A stretch of DNA of 64,000 bases from Leishmania martiniquensis (lineage: Eukaryota; Euglenozoa; Kinetoplastea; Trypanosomatida; Trypanosomatidae), in contig NC_090162.1 in assembly GCF_017916325.1 (NCBI RefSeq), positions 527,001-591,000 of the forward strand, in the 5' to 3' direction. The notes beneath the pieces were generated by a model. The model had not been told where the DNA came from and made no database searches. It worked only from the letters and a program-made list of their open reading frames with translations. Shown here piece after piece: positions 30,544-41,391 of the stretch (position 1 is the first letter of the stretch; each line of letters opens with the position of its first letter). Made by a program: the position numbers and the translations under genes.

Positions 30544-31218
30544 ATGCGTCGCTGCTACAAACTTCAGGTGCGCCCACGGGTGCTGAGTCTCTTGTCAGAC
30601 TTGGCACAGCCCCGTACCTCAACTTCTTATCACGACCTTCTGCGCAGCTCACACATCCCGACTCAGTCGCTGCCTTTCCTTCCACCACCTCGATGGGCGG
30701 CGGAGTTGTCACGGGCGCTTCGCAGGGCCTTCCCGGATGTCGCACAGGATCACCACACTCGTTTTTTGCAAGTATTTGTGCACCCAAGTTTTACCACAGC
30801 TGCTGGTGTGTCCGGCACAATGCAACCTCTTCTTTCCATTGGTGACGCGCTCTTGGAACGGATTGGTGGCCTATGGATACTGGCCACATTCGAGGGCATT
30901 CGACGTGAGGAGTACGCCTCTCTACTTGCCTTGCTAACCAGCGACACCGCACTCTGCCGTGTTCTGCGTGATCACTGGCGCTTGGAGCACATGGTGCTCA
31001 CAGATGCCTCGGCTGACCTCTTCTCGCGCCAGCGCCTCAGTACGACTAAAGGACTCATGAGTTGGCTTTCTCAAGGGAATGCGAGTGGAGTGCAATCGCT
31101 ACCTGATCCGTATGGCGCAGGTTGTGTCAAAGCGATGGCTGCTGCAGTGCTTTTAGAGCACGGCGGCGATGCAGCAGAGCACTTTGTGAAGTCGGAGGTG
31201 CTCCCTTACGTCTTGTAA
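30544..31218 (+). CDS. degenerate RNase III-domain protein, probably mitochondrial
   Basis: A 224-residue protein with an RNase III-like fold. HPSF (80-83) and SIGDALLE (98-105) align with the family's HxSF and LGDAVL boxes. CVKAMAAAVLLEHGG (194-208) aligns with the box that normally reads DxxEA(L/I)xGAxxxDGG. The acidic catalytic residues of both boxes are mostly lost (only Asp101 and Glu105 remain), so cleavage activity is unlikely. The N-terminus MRRCYKLQVRPRVLSLL is basic and amphipathic, like a mitochondrial presequence. Inactive RNase III-like proteins are known in trypanosomatid mitochondrial ribosomes (mL44/mL57 type) and editing complexes; which one this is, I cannot say. The frame extends upstream only via GTG. 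Confidence 0.65.
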   Translation: MRRCYKLQVRPRVLSLLSDLAQPRTSTSYHDLLRSSHIPTQSLPFLPPPRWAAELSRALRRAFPDVAQDHHTRFLQVFVHPSFTTAAGVSGTMQPLLSIGDALLERIGGLWILATFEGIRREEYASLLALLTSDTALCRVLRDHWRLEHMVLTDASADLFSRQRLSTTKGLMSWLSQGNASGVQSLPDPYGAGCVKAMAAAVLLEHGGDAAEHFVKSEVLPYVL

Positions 31219-31827
31219 CGCCGGCGAAGGTGATTCTTCTCTGTTGGTTTCCTGGCGCCGGCGGCCTCCCAGTGCCCACCGTCATCACTGCTGTGCTTGT
31301 CGTCAGGTCATGCCCTCTGGCTTCTGTGGACATCGGAATTCACCAAGGAGCATAAGAATGCGAGGCAAGAGCGCTACTGATGCTGCACTCCCACCTCTAT
31401 TTGCATCACGCAGCCGGGGGCACTTAGCACAGCCTCAACCCCCTGGAAAAGTAAGCCTTTTTTTTCCCAGCGAATGATGTGTAGCACGAGCGGATGAAGC
31501 TGACAGCGTTTGGGGCAACGACCCGCCCTGTGGAGAATTTATACAGTGACCACGGTGCTTGCAGACTCGCTGAGCGCTGCCAAATGGGGATACGAATGCA
31601 TGTTTTTACGCCTTCAGCAGAGAAAACAAGCTTCTCAGCGCCTCCATCTTAATAGGTAGCCCTTACTTTTGGCATTGCTTTGGCCTTCCTCACCTCTCTG
31701 TTTAAGTTGTTCCTCTTCACAGCCACTAAACCTCTACGTAGGCGAAAGCCGCGGGTGTCCGTCGTCGCAGCTTTTGCCGTCGCCGCGTCGTCGTGTGAGT
31801 GTCGCACCACTTTTCTCGGGGAAACAC
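31219..31827. other. gene-free stretch before the LRR gene
   Basis: 3'UTR and splice region. A pyrimidine tract at 31682-31720 ends in CACAG (AG 31721-31722), which would give a 105-nt leader without ATGs. The reading frame of the next gene is open through this part but only from a TTG. Confidence 0.6.
31721..31722 (+). promoter_or_regulatory. candidate spliced-leader acceptor AG
   Basis: The tract TTGTTCCTCTTCACAG lies 105 nt before the LRR-protein ATG; an earlier TAAG at 31703-31706 is an alternative. Confidence 0.45.
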
Positions 31828-33027
31828 ATGGCCACCACGGTGGACTCTAGCGCCGGGGTGGAAAACCCCGCCTTGTCCTCTTCACAGCTTTTCCTTACCG
31901 CATATGAAGAGGAAGCGCCACGGTGCAAACCGCCAGAGGAGTTGCTGGCAGAGCGACTGCAAGCACTCAAGAGGTATCAGTACGCCATTCCGGATGATCC
32001 CGAGTGCGACGCCTCCGGCTCTAGCGCTTACCTAGCGATGTGCGCAACGATAGCCAAGGCGACCGGTGTGAACGCACCAACTAATTCTATCGCGAAAGAT
32101 TTGGCAGCCGAGAGCGAGGTGCTAGACTTGTCGTACGCCGGTCTAGGAGTGAGCGGATGCGCAGCGCTGGCCGCCGCCCTTCGCGTCACATCTGCGGTGC
32201 AATCGCTTATTCTTGTTGGCAATTACATTACTCCGTCCGCGGCGCTGGAGCTGGTACGCGCTATAAACGAAACGCGCAGCGTCCAGTCTCTTAACCTGTC
32301 GAAAAATCAAGTGGGCCGTGTGGAGACAATGCGGAAAGGCGCGCATAACCTCACCTCGATCTCCGGCGGCGCGGTGGTGAACGAGGCGCTCGCCCCTGGC
32401 AGTACGCTGCGTTCCTTGAGCCTCGCGAACAACCATCTCGGTGACACGGAAGTCTCTGCTTTTTCGGAAACCCTAGCCGAAAACATCACCCTGCACGAAT
32501 TGGACCTGAGCTACAACCGCATCGGCTTTGTCGGAGCGAGCGAGCTGGCTAAGGTACTCTCCCGCAACAGCGATCTGCGCGTGCTAAACATGGAATGGAA
32601 CCCCCTGCGAGCAGCAGGTGCCTACCTCTTCTTGTCTGAGGGGCTGCTGCAGAACAACACCATTAAGCAATGCAACCTGAGCTCTTGTGGGCTGGATGAC
32701 AAGTGTGGGCAGTTGGTAGCGCGTGTAGTATCCGAAAATGCCATTGAGGAGGTGATTATGGCCAATAACCGTATTGGCCGCGTGGGTGCGGAGGCGATTG
32801 CCCGTACCCTACCGTCCACGTCTGCGCTGACAACGCTGGTCATGGATGGAAATCCCATTGGGGACTCTGGGAGTGCAGCGCTACTGGACGTGATCTTGAG
32901 CGGCAGCGTTTCCACACTTCGGCTGATGAGCTTGCAGCACTGTAGCTGCAGCGACCCTGCCATCCTCCGACGCGGGCAAGAAGGCTCCAGCGCAACTCTC
33001 ACGATTCGCATTTCTGAGAGCGTGTAG
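31828..33027 (+). CDS. leucine-rich repeat protein (ribonuclease-inhibitor type)
   Basis: A 399-residue protein. After a charged N-terminal 80 residues it carries about eight LRRs of the 28-residue ribonuclease-inhibitor type. Visible repeats include [89 protein letters not shown] and [17 protein letters not shown]. No signal peptide, membrane segment or enzyme domain. Such proteins are protein-binding scaffolds and are numerous in trypanosomatids, including flagellar ones; the partner is unknown. The start is the first ATG, in a good context (CACATGGCC). Confidence 0.88.
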   Translation: MATTVDSSAGVENPALSSSQLFLTAYEEEAPRCKPPEELLAERLQALKRYQYAIPDDPECDASGSSAYLAMCATIAKATGVNAPTNSIAKDLAAESEVLDLSYAGLGVSGCAALAAALRVTSAVQSLILVGNYITPSAALELVRAINETRSVQSLNLSKNQVGRVETMRKGAHNLTSISGGAVVNEALAPGSTLRSLSLANNHLGDTEVSAFSETLAENITLHELDLSYNRIGFVGASELAKVLSRNSDLRVLNMEWNPLRAAGAYLFLSEGLLQNNTIKQCNLSSCGLDDKCGQLVARVVSENAIEEVIMANNRIGRVGAEAIARTLPSTSALTTLVMDGNPIGDSGSAALLDVILSGSVSTLRLMSLQHCSCSDPAILRRGQEGSSATLTIRISESV

Positions 33028-33958
33028 ATCTATTGCTTTTTTTTTATTTGCTTGTTGCGTCTCCCCCACTTAGATGACGTGCACAGGGAGAGTTGCTGAG
33101 GTTGAGTCTACGCGTGTGTGAGTGTGTATCTGGTTTCATTCCTCGTTGGGGGGGGATTTCGTCGTCGATGTACATACCACTGACTCCTACAATGGAAAGC
33201 TTAGCCGCCTTCCCACCCTGCTCCAACACGGGCGACTTGCGCTCAGGCGTGCAGCTGCGGAAAAGGAGATGCGGCGGTGGAAAGGGTCTCCTTTACTCCC
33301 CCTCACTCCCACCCCCTTCCCTTCCTTCTTTTCGCACGTCTTTCTGTTCACCGCCACTCAAATACGGGAGAGCGTAGAGCCGTGCGTATGGCCGCCACCC
33401 ACAGCCACGCTAAAAGCGGCGGCGGCACTGAATAGGAGCAGAGACGGCGGAGGACATCTTCGGTTCTGAGCACGGTGTACACAGCAGGTGTGAAGCCAAG
33501 GTCGTCGTGTTGGTACGTCGCCACATTTCTCATCCGAGCATTCAATACCTAAATGGGAAGAGAATTATAAAGCCACGCGTTCCTTCGGCACACACCTGCA
33601 CGCTTCTGTCTCCGTCTCCCGCCGGATTTGTGCTCGCTCAGGTCCTTAGGAAGTATCCACTGCGCGTTGTCATCTCTTTTCCAGTGTGCCTCCCCTCTCT
33701 CTCCTCCCTCCTCTGCACCCAGTCTCTCTAGCTCTCCCTTCCTCTTGGGTGGTAGGCGCTGTGCTTGCGTGCCTATTTGTGAGCGCCTCGCCCAGCCAGT
33801 TTACAGCGCTACATCGCTGGCGTACACAAGCAAACCAATTTTCCGGCTCAGAAGAGCACCGAAGGGCGAAGAAGGCTCGGCGCTTTGTACGTTGTGCCGA
33901 TACAACAGCTGCTCGCACCGCGATCGCTTTGCAAGTTGGCTTACCTTCAAGACTCATC
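33028..33958. other. gene-free stretch before the next helical protein
   Basis: 3'UTR, then a strong pyrimidine tract around 33670-33728 (CCTCCCCTCTCTCTCCTCCC and onward). AG sites at 33720 and 33729 would give leaders of about 230 nt free of ATGs. Nothing else recognised. Confidence 0.6.
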
Positions 33959-34840
33959 ATGGATCCTTTAGCTGAGAAGATGCAGCAGTGTGAGGCGGCA
34001 CTCGCCAGCCAAGTGGAGCAGTGCTGCGAAGAGGGTGAAGCAGACCTACCGTCATCTCTTCAGACGTTGGCCCTCCTGAAGTCGACCACAGAGGCGCTGG
34101 CAACGGTGACACCTGTGCCACAGCTCAGTGAGAGTCTTGTGAGTAACGTATCTTCGTTGCTCGACTGCTGCGGGCCTAGGGATACGCCACTGCTGCGCGT
34201 TGTCACAGAGTTCCTCGCTGACATGTCACTGAGCGAAGCCAATGGTTCCATGTTTCTTCGCTTTGGCATACCAAGCTCCTACGTGCTCGTGCTGCAAGGA
34301 TGGTCCGCGCTGTCAAGCGACACTCTCCGTGCCGTCTTTGACTTTCTGAGCACCATCTCTTCGAGCAGTGCACAAAGTCGTCGTGCGCTTCGACCGTGCA
34401 TCCCATATGTCCTGTCTGCCATGGAGCGCCACCTCTACGAAATGGATATCTTGTTCGGTGGAGCTGTCACCCTCAGTACGCTGACCACCATGGACGACGA
34501 GAACTGTGAGCTCGTTGCCCAACGTGGTGGTGTTCAGATCCTCATCGACGCCTTCTACCATGCCCACCGTATGGAGAACACTGTTCAGAAGGTAGCGCTA
34601 AAAAAATCGCTGCAGTCAAGCTCGGCTCTACTGACTCGCACCCAGGCTCGACGACTGGAGGAGAGAGCGGTTCTCTGCCGTGACGTTCAAAAGTGGTGCC
34701 GTGACGTGCTGCTCAAGGTGTGCTGCACGCGCTCGAAGACGGTGGAAGCTGTCCTGCAGCAGGCAGACTTCGGTGCCTACGGATGCTGCATCCCTTTAGA
34801 TGAGCTCAAGTGGAGCTTAGTGCTTGGGCAGAGGATCTAG
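33959..34840 (+). CDS. helical protein of unknown function, armadillo-like
   Basis: A 293-residue protein, MDPLAEKMQQCEAALAS at the start. It is a regular succession of amphipathic helices with leucine/alanine spacing (LLRVVTEFLADMSLSEANGS, FRQ-less segments such as LRAVFDFLSTISSSSAQSRR, and NCELVAQRGGVQILIDAFYH). This pattern suggests armadillo/HEAT-type repeats. The phrase ENCELVAQRGGVQILIDAF is typical of an ARM repeat helix pair. No catalytic motif. The long open frame upstream (from 33686) is only GTG-initiated and overlaps the pyrimidine tract, so it is leader. The ARM assignment is an inference from pattern. Confidence 0.75.
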   Translation: MDPLAEKMQQCEAALASQVEQCCEEGEADLPSSLQTLALLKSTTEALATVTPVPQLSESLVSNVSSLLDCCGPRDTPLLRVVTEFLADMSLSEANGSMFLRFGIPSSYVLVLQGWSALSSDTLRAVFDFLSTISSSSAQSRRALRPCIPYVLSAMERHLYEMDILFGGAVTLSTLTTMDDENCELVAQRGGVQILIDAFYHAHRMENTVQKVALKKSLQSSSALLTRTQARRLEERAVLCRDVQKWCRDVLLKVCCTRSKTVEAVLQQADFGAYGCCIPLDELKWSLVLGQRI

Positions 34841-36598
34841 AGAGGTGCTCTCTCCTCCTATCTGATGCCGCGATGAATTGCCTTTTTTTCGTGCCCGCCG
34901 TGTATTGGTGTCGACGGAAAGGAAGTTGACACGATGCGGGTGAATGATATGAACGCACTCGCGCCTTCGCATCCTTGTGCACTGCGCCGCTTTGAGCCTC
35001 TATGCGCTGTTCTCCTCTCTGTAAGGGCTTGGGAGACGTAGTTGAGATGAGCGGCACGTAAAGGATGCTGGATGGGGCGACGATCCTCCCGCCAAGGTTG
35101 GACTTGCCAGCGTCGCTCAGGAGCGCCAACTCGAGTGTGCAAGCCATCTCCTCCACTGCAAGAAAGGGAAACAAACGTAGGCGCTTATGTGTTCGGTTCT
35201 AGGACTGCGCGCCTCCTGTTGCTCACTCCGGCCATTCGTCGCGCTCCCTCAATTTTTTTTTCACTGCTGCGTCGCCCGTTCCCTCTTTCCTTGCCGTCGC
35301 TCTCTTTCTCTTTGACTGGTCTCGTGCGTGTCCATATCAGCAAAGGCTTATTGCAGTGCCATGGAAAAGTCGGCGAACATTACGCATACATACACAATGA
35401 AAAAAAAAGAAAGCATTGCGTCTGCCTGCCCGTATCATGGGCGCTTGCGCTCCCAGAGGCGAAAGGCAGCCTGATCTTCATCGAAAGGGATTTCCTGCCG
35501 GCAATCATTTTTATAGCATTCGGCTGCGCAGAGGATTCGCGTATGGTAAACAGACCTGGCTCACCACACTTACTCAGTGACAGTCACCCCCTCCCCCTCC
35601 TGGAGGTGGTGCGCCACTTGCGCGATGGTGTGTTTCGTCTCGTTTACGTTGTACGAGAGTCCTTCTGATCTCCTCATGCGCTCACCACGAAAGCTGTACC
35701 GCTCTCACCCTCATCTACGCTCTTGATTTTTCTCCCTCCACTCCTACTCTCCCTCGCTCGCCTCCTTTGCCCATCACACACCCGTGCACGCCATACACGC
35801 ACCCCTCTCCTGCGCGTCCACCACCCTCTCCCCCGCTTTCGCTCGTCTCCTCTCCTCCTCCTCACTGCAATCCGAAGCCCACATCAAAGTCCCCACTCCT
35901 ATCCCCTCCCCTCCCCTCCTCCTCCTCCCCTCTTTTTTTCCACGTACTGCCTCAGGGAGAAGGTAAATCGAGCAGAAGCCCCACTTTCACCACGGCCACA
36001 GAATCTGACCACTCCTTCTTCCCCGCAGAGACACAGAACAGGAAAAAGAAGGGAAAAGAAAAGTAAGGAGAGAACCATCCGCACGGAAAACTTCATCCTA
36101 CCTCGCCCTTTTCTTTTTTCTCCGTCTCTTCGTACTCGCCTTTCTTTTGTTGTCTCTCCTGTTGCGGCTTCCTACTCTCTCTCTCTCTACTAAAGGAAGC
36201 CGACGACCGCGACCGGTGGACCTCGTCCGGCTCACTCCTCTTGTCCACCTACCCCCTTGTCTTGGTCACCGCAGCAACTGACGCCGGACCATTTTGTCTG
36301 CCCCTTCTTTTGCACTCACGCCAGCGAAAGTAGTGGACGACCTATGCAAGAACGCCTCTCATCATTCAGCTCGTCTTTTCTCTTGCCGTACCTCTCCTTT
36401 TCTCAGCGTTGCTGTGAGGCCCTTTTGTAGGGACTTCGCCTACTTGAAGGGAAGCCTGTGATTGCCGCGCGTGATTACCCTGTGCCGCAGCCTCTGTTTT
36501 CTTCCTTTTTTTCTTCACACATCACGGATTTTATCTGTCGCTTCTAGCGCATATCCGCAAGCGCGGCCCCCATTTCGGAGCGCCGTGAAGTTTTCGGT
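34841..36598. other. gene-free stretch with a very long pyrimidine-rich leader region
   Basis: 3'UTR of the previous gene. Then a stretch from about 35695 to 36190 is strikingly C/T-rich on the plus strand, ending in TCTCTCTCTCTCTAC. After the acceptor a 403-nt leader precedes the CCCH-protein ATG. No protein-like frame. Confidence 0.6.
36194..36195 (+). promoter_or_regulatory. candidate spliced-leader acceptor AG
   Basis: First AG after the tract at 36107-36190. It leaves a 403-nt leader, unusually long next to the 35-105 nt seen for several genes of this block, so additional acceptors closer to the ATG may also be used. Confidence 0.4.
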
Positions 36599-38197
36599 AT
36601 GTCTCAACAGAACGCTGTCGAGGCTCTTCTGGCGCGCCTGCAGATGGGGGATGCGATTCCCGCATTTCAGGCCATGGGTGTGGACCGTATCGTCACTCTG
36701 CGGAAGATGTCGGAGGAAGCCCTGCGCCAGGCTGTTCCGGACACTGAGCAGCGCCAGGCACTGATGGACGCTATCGAAAGTCGTGGTCACCTCCAGTCAC
36801 GCCGCGCTGGCCCTCCGTCTAGCCAGCCGCACCTCCCTCGCACTGCTGATGCTGATTTTGGCCGTGGGGGCAACGACGATAGCCGCGGTGGCTATGCACC
36901 GCGTGCTGATCGTGGGGACCGTGGTCTTCGCGGCATGCGCAGCGGGCGCGGTGGCGGTCGTGGTTCCGGCATGCCGAACGGTGACGATGCGGCTCGTCTG
37001 TGCCGCCACGTCTTCACGTCTGAGGGTTGCAAGTATGGCGACAAGTGCCGTTATAGTCACGATGAGAACGACCGCCGCCGCGCGCAGGAGCTGCCGACGG
37101 GCGTCGGCATGGCGCAAAGGTCTTTGGAGCGCCCGCCAGCGAACTTCAAGTTCACGATCGAGGTTGAGATCCCGACAGAGCGCATCAAGTACCTCCTCGG
37201 CTCGCAGGGTAACAATATGAAGTACATTAATGAAACGTGCGGCACATACAACGAGCGCTTCGACCATGTGGACGAGAAGGAGGAGACCTTCACGATACGT
37301 TTACTGGGCGGCAGCGAGGAGGCGGTCAGCAAAGCCAAGGAAATGCTGCTGCTGTCGGCTGGCGTGAAGCGTGAGGAGGAGAAGAAGGATCGCTTTCAGT
37401 ATGCTGTGAACGAGCTGGACGCGAACACGCACGCCGCTCGCCTGTTTGCGGCCTGCAACACCAAGAACAAGAACACCACGCGCCACCTGTCGGACGCCAT
37501 CGTGCGCAACGTTGTCTCCAGCTTCAACTTTGTTCGCCCGCAAGAGGTGCGTCACTTTTACATGTACACCTCCAGCAGCGACAAGGACAAGCTCGAGATG
37601 GTGAGCAAGATCGTCTCTCAGCTGAAGGGCGTGCAAGCGATCTTGTTCTGCGACCAGAAACGCGTGGAGGAGATGTGCAAAGGCTCGCAACGGATCGCGC
37701 GTCACTTCAACGGCGTGGAGCCTCAGTTTGTGTTCCGTCAGCTGTCCAAGGAGGAGCGCATGATGGCGCTGGAGAGGTTCAAGAAGGGCGTGACGAATGA
37801 GAACGGCGTGCACCAGCGTCTGCTGGTGACGAGTGAGGATTACGCCAAGTTGGCTCGCAAGACCATCATTCCGTACGTGAACCTCGTCATCAACTTTTCC
37901 GTGCCGCGTGCGGAAGAGTTTTACGTTCTGCAGTCTCAGGTCTCTGGTCGTCAGGGAACCATCGGTGCTTCTTTTCTATGTGTTAGCAACTACGAAGAGT
38001 CCCTTTTCAGGGAGCTCGAGAAGAACATCCATTTCGAGCGCTTCGAGGACGAGGAACACTTCCGCGAGACGGCGGTAGAGTTGTCATACGACACGGAAGC
38101 TCATCCGCTGACGCCGGAGGACGCTGACCCTCCAGCGGACTGGCGCGAGCACCTCCACGACAAGAAGCCGCGCCAGAACTTTGGCAAGCGTCGGTAG
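36599..38197 (+). CDS. RNA-binding protein: SAM-like, RG-rich, CCCH finger, KH, helicase-C-like
   Basis: A 532-residue composite RNA-binding protein. Order: SAM-like helical domain (about 4-64), an RG-rich segment (about 88-125, GRGGGRGSG), then one CCCH finger Cys135-x8-Cys144-x5-Cys150-x3-His154. A KH domain follows (about 183-255) with the GxxG loop GSQG at 201-204. The C-terminal domain (about 300-485) follows the second RecA domain of DEAD-box helicases, e.g. QAILFCDQKRVEEM, LSKEERMMALERFKKG, LLVTSEDYAKLA, VNLVINFSVPRAEEFY. The arginine motif HRxGRxGR is replaced by LQSQVSGRQG, and there is no first RecA domain, so it cannot be an active helicase. Likely a post-transcriptional regulator, the main level of gene control in these organisms; targets are unknown. 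Confidence 0.87.
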   Translation: MSQQNAVEALLARLQMGDAIPAFQAMGVDRIVTLRKMSEEALRQAVPDTEQRQALMDAIESRGHLQSRRAGPPSSQPHLPRTADADFGRGGNDDSRGGYAPRADRGDRGLRGMRSGRGGGRGSGMPNGDDAARLCRHVFTSEGCKYGDKCRYSHDENDRRRAQELPTGVGMAQRSLERPPANFKFTIEVEIPTERIKYLLGSQGNNMKYINETCGTYNERFDHVDEKEETFTIRLLGGSEEAVSKAKEMLLLSAGVKREEEKKDRFQYAVNELDANTHAARLFAACNTKNKNTTRHLSDAIVRNVVSSFNFVRPQEVRHFYMYTSSSDKDKLEMVSKIVSQLKGVQAILFCDQKRVEEMCKGSQRIARHFNGVEPQFVFRQLSKEERMMALERFKKGVTNENGVHQRLLVTSEDYAKLARKTIIPYVNLVINFSVPRAEEFYVLQSQVSGRQGTIGASFLCVSNYEESLFRELEKNIHFERFEDEEHFRETAVELSYDTEAHPLTPEDADPPADWREHLHDKKPRQNFGKRR

Positions 38198-39828
38198 GCA
38201 CGCGCTACACACACACACACACATGCACACTGGCAGAAACGAGGGGGGGAGGATGCAAAAAAGGGAGCAAGAAAGCGGGTACTGCTGTCTCTACAGCGAC
38301 GTTTCACTCGCTGCCCGCTGTATAGTCTCCAACTCTTGTCTTGCTTTTGTGTGACTCGTGCTAATGATGCAGTGCTTCTTCAAGGGAGATGCGGAATGCG
38401 GGAGGCAACAGCATCAAAAAAAAACAAGAATGACGCTTCTTGTTAGTTTTTTCCCTTTCGCTTCCCTCCCTCTCGTTGTTTCCTCTACTAGAGTGAGTGA
38501 GGTCGTATGCACGAACCTTTCTGTGTGTGTCTGTGTTTATGGGGCTGTCCGGATCGTTGACTGACCTGCATGCGTTTTTTTTTTCGTTTTTTTTTGCACT
38601 TTGATATTGTCTGAAGGATGAAGGGCGAGGGGGAAGAGGGCTGAGTGGCGTCAAATGAACAGGGGTGGAAGAGGTGGGGCGTAAGAGATGCACTGACCAC
38701 CAAATATGCCGAGGAGGCTGACAAACAAAGGAAAAGGGGGAATAGTTGCGCTCTGCGAGGTGGCGGTAGCGCCTCCTTCGATTTCTCCCGCCTCCCCTTT
38801 CACCTTCGCCGGTCTCATCCTTCCCTCTTTTCTCACTCTGATTTCGCATCTCAGAAAGTCTTTGTGAGTGGTGACGAAGACGACAGAGCTCGGTGCTGTT
38901 CATTTCCTCTCCCACCCCCATGACGGACATGTGTCGTCTCCCTTGCTCCTCGCCTTGCTCTCCTTCCCACTCAGGCAAGTCGCCTGTGCCTTCCCACAAG
39001 CCCGCCCTCTTATCGGTCGACCCCCTCGCCCCTGTCTGTGTCTTTTTTTTTGCTTGTTTGGCTGTTTCGTTCTGTTTCTCTGCCCCTCGTATGGCTCCTC
39101 ATGGGGGTCCTCGGGCCTCTGCGTTTCCCTTTGCGTTGTTTTCCCGATTTCTCATCTGTGTGTGTGTGCGTGCGTGTTGGTGTGTTCTTTCTCTTTTCGT
39201 AAAGCGCTGTTCAACTGTCTCTCTCTCTCTGTGTTTGGGATGCGCGCGTCTCTCTCTCTCTCTTTCTGTTTGTGGGTGTTTGCGTGCGCGTGTGCCAGCG
39301 GTACGTCTAGGCGCATACAGGTAGACGAGGGGCCAGGTGATGGCTTTCGGTACCTGACAACGTGGCTTGGTTATAGAAGTAAATAGAAAGATGTCAAGGA
39401 GGAAAGGAACGGGTGAGCGACGAAGGAAAAAAACGGAAAGATCGTCGTCGGCGGTGGACGATGCATGAGACGCGCACTTTTTTTCGGTGTCTCTTCATGT
39501 CAAGGAAGACAGCGTACTCGCGTGTGGTGCGGTGTGGACGAAGATACGCTTCCTTGGGTATGCGTGCGTGATCGAGTCGCTCTCCTGTAGGAACGCGACC
39601 CAACGGCTCAACCAGCAACTGTGTCGTACTTTTTGTTTTTGTGGCTGTGAGAGTGTAGGTGGGGAATAAAGTGCTCTAGAGCAAAGGTTGCAGGGCATAG
39701 GGGGAGCCAATGCGAGGAGGTGGAGAGGCTCATTGCAAGCTGCGCAGCGCTAACGGAGAGCACGGGCGAGGAAGGCAGCGAAAAAGCTGGTGAGCGATGA
39801 CTGCCATGGCGGAGCTGTTCGACTTTCC

Positions 39829-39908
39829 GCTATCAGCATAGCCCCCCCCATCCCACCCATACACACACGCACCGCGGCCCAGGATGGGGGGGGGGCTATG
39901 CTGATAGC
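39829..39908. repeat. long near-perfect hairpin (about 25-bp stem, 28-nt loop)
   Basis: The left arm 39829-39853 (GCTATCAGCATAG, C8, ATCC) is the reverse complement of the right arm 39882-39908 (GGAT, G10, CTATGCTGATAGC). It is perfect except that the G run is two longer than the C run. The loop is 28 nt at 39854-39881. It would fold very stably in RNA of either strand. Confidence 0.9.
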
Positions 39909-41209
39909 CGTGCAGCAGAGTATGTGCAATTTATCGTAACCCGAAGGAAGGTTTTTTTCTTTTGCTTTTGCGAAAGCGACTTGGTCGTTGCCACTGATCA
40001 CGTTTGCCACATTCTCCACCCGTATATCGGTGCAAAGCTGCCCTTCCTCCTGCCCCCGTGCACACACCCACACAGGTATCTCTCCCTTTTTCTCGTGCTA
40101 CCATTAAATATTTGTGCATGCGTAAGTGCCTCACTTTGTGGGATGGAGCTGATCTCGTATCTTTTTGATTGTTGATTGCTCTCTCGATCGTATTGGTGCC
40201 CTCAGTCTTCCGTGTACGGGTGGTTTCTTTCCAGGCGCTGTTTGCAGGCTCGTCGGCTCACACGAGAGAGGCTGCTCACCTGCGTGGTGCCGGAGACCTG
40301 CCCCTTCCTCACTCTACCCATCTTGAAATTTCACTATCGCATCCCTACGCAAGCACGCTAGATATGACGCGCCCACGCACGGATACCATCGGGCACATGC
40401 GTACCCCTCCCTCACCCCCCACTCCCAAAGCATCTGTAGGTGCTGCCTGCCACGAACACCTTACACGTACACGTACGCACGCATACATCCGCACAAGCGC
40501 GTAACCACGAGAAGCACGAACAGAGGCTGTATTTCTTTCTCTCCTAAAGAACTTGAAAGAAAAATAAAATATGAAATCGCGCTGGACGACATTTGAGCAG
40601 AAGAGAGCAGGTTGCGGGGGGCTGCCCCGCCTTCTCACCCTCTTTCTTCACTACCACCTTCCCCCGCGGCGGCCTCCTTCACATGCATGCGCGCGCGCAC
40701 GACGCTCTTAACGAGCAAACGCGAGAGGTAAGCGCCCGCATGCCCACGACGCACCGAAATCCGCTCACCTGTGAAAAGGGGCGGCAATCGTGTCAAGTTT
40801 GGCCGCCGCTTTCCTTGGCGTCGGCGCATGCTTCTCTGGAGAACACCAGCTACGGCTCCCATGCAGGCGTGAACGAGAGGAAGCCCTGCGGGCGGTATAA
40901 GGAGGGAGGAGCCACATGGGTCGCAGGTGCCAGCGACGTCACCAGTAGTCCACAGGAAGAGGCGCACGTTCGCTTCTGCTCGCACCCTCTCATCTCCTTA
41001 TCACCCCTCTTGCGGCGCTGCATATCATTTCTGGCGTTTCATTGGCATTTTCACGTTCCAACAATACTTTAGTGCACATCTTTTTTCACCCTCCGCCCCT
41101 CTTCCTCTTTCTTTGGATGCGGTGCGCTCTACTTCACACCTGAGCAACTGCCTCGTTTGTCCATGCCTCCTCCCCATATCATCTCTTCTCGATGGGACTT
41201 GGGGCTCTC

Positions 41210-41211
41210 AG
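41210..41211 (+). promoter_or_regulatory. candidate spliced-leader acceptor AG for ArgRS
   Basis: CCTCCTCCCCATATCATCTC and following TTCTC lead, after a short G/A interruption, to CTCTCAG. It leaves a 180-nt leader with no ATG before 41392. An AG at 41143 is the alternative but would include two upstream ATGs. Confidence 0.45.
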
Positions 41212-41391
41212 TGAGTGCGCGCCTGCATCTACCCGTCCGCCCGCTCGTGCGATAGTGGCGTGAGTGGTCGGGACATCACACAACTCTTTACGCAAGCGGA
41301 CAAACAGACGAGGGAAGGGAGCATTGCTGCTGTGAAGCACGAGATTATATATATATATGTGTATTGGAAACACTTGCGCCTTCGCGTCATC

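Larger units (their letters stand above)
38198..41391. other. 3.2-kb gene-free stretch with a strong hairpin
   Basis: 3'UTR of the CCCH protein, T-rich runs (38574-38594), CT repeats (39220-39265), and a long hairpin at 39829-39908 (separate entry). The ArgRS splice region lies at 41071-41211. None of the frames up to 212 codons has protein-like composition. Confidence 0.55.

Noticed and set aside
35072..35668. 198-codon plus frame between two genes
   Set aside because: No domain, passes through an A9 tract and C/T tracts; overlaps the 3'UTR.
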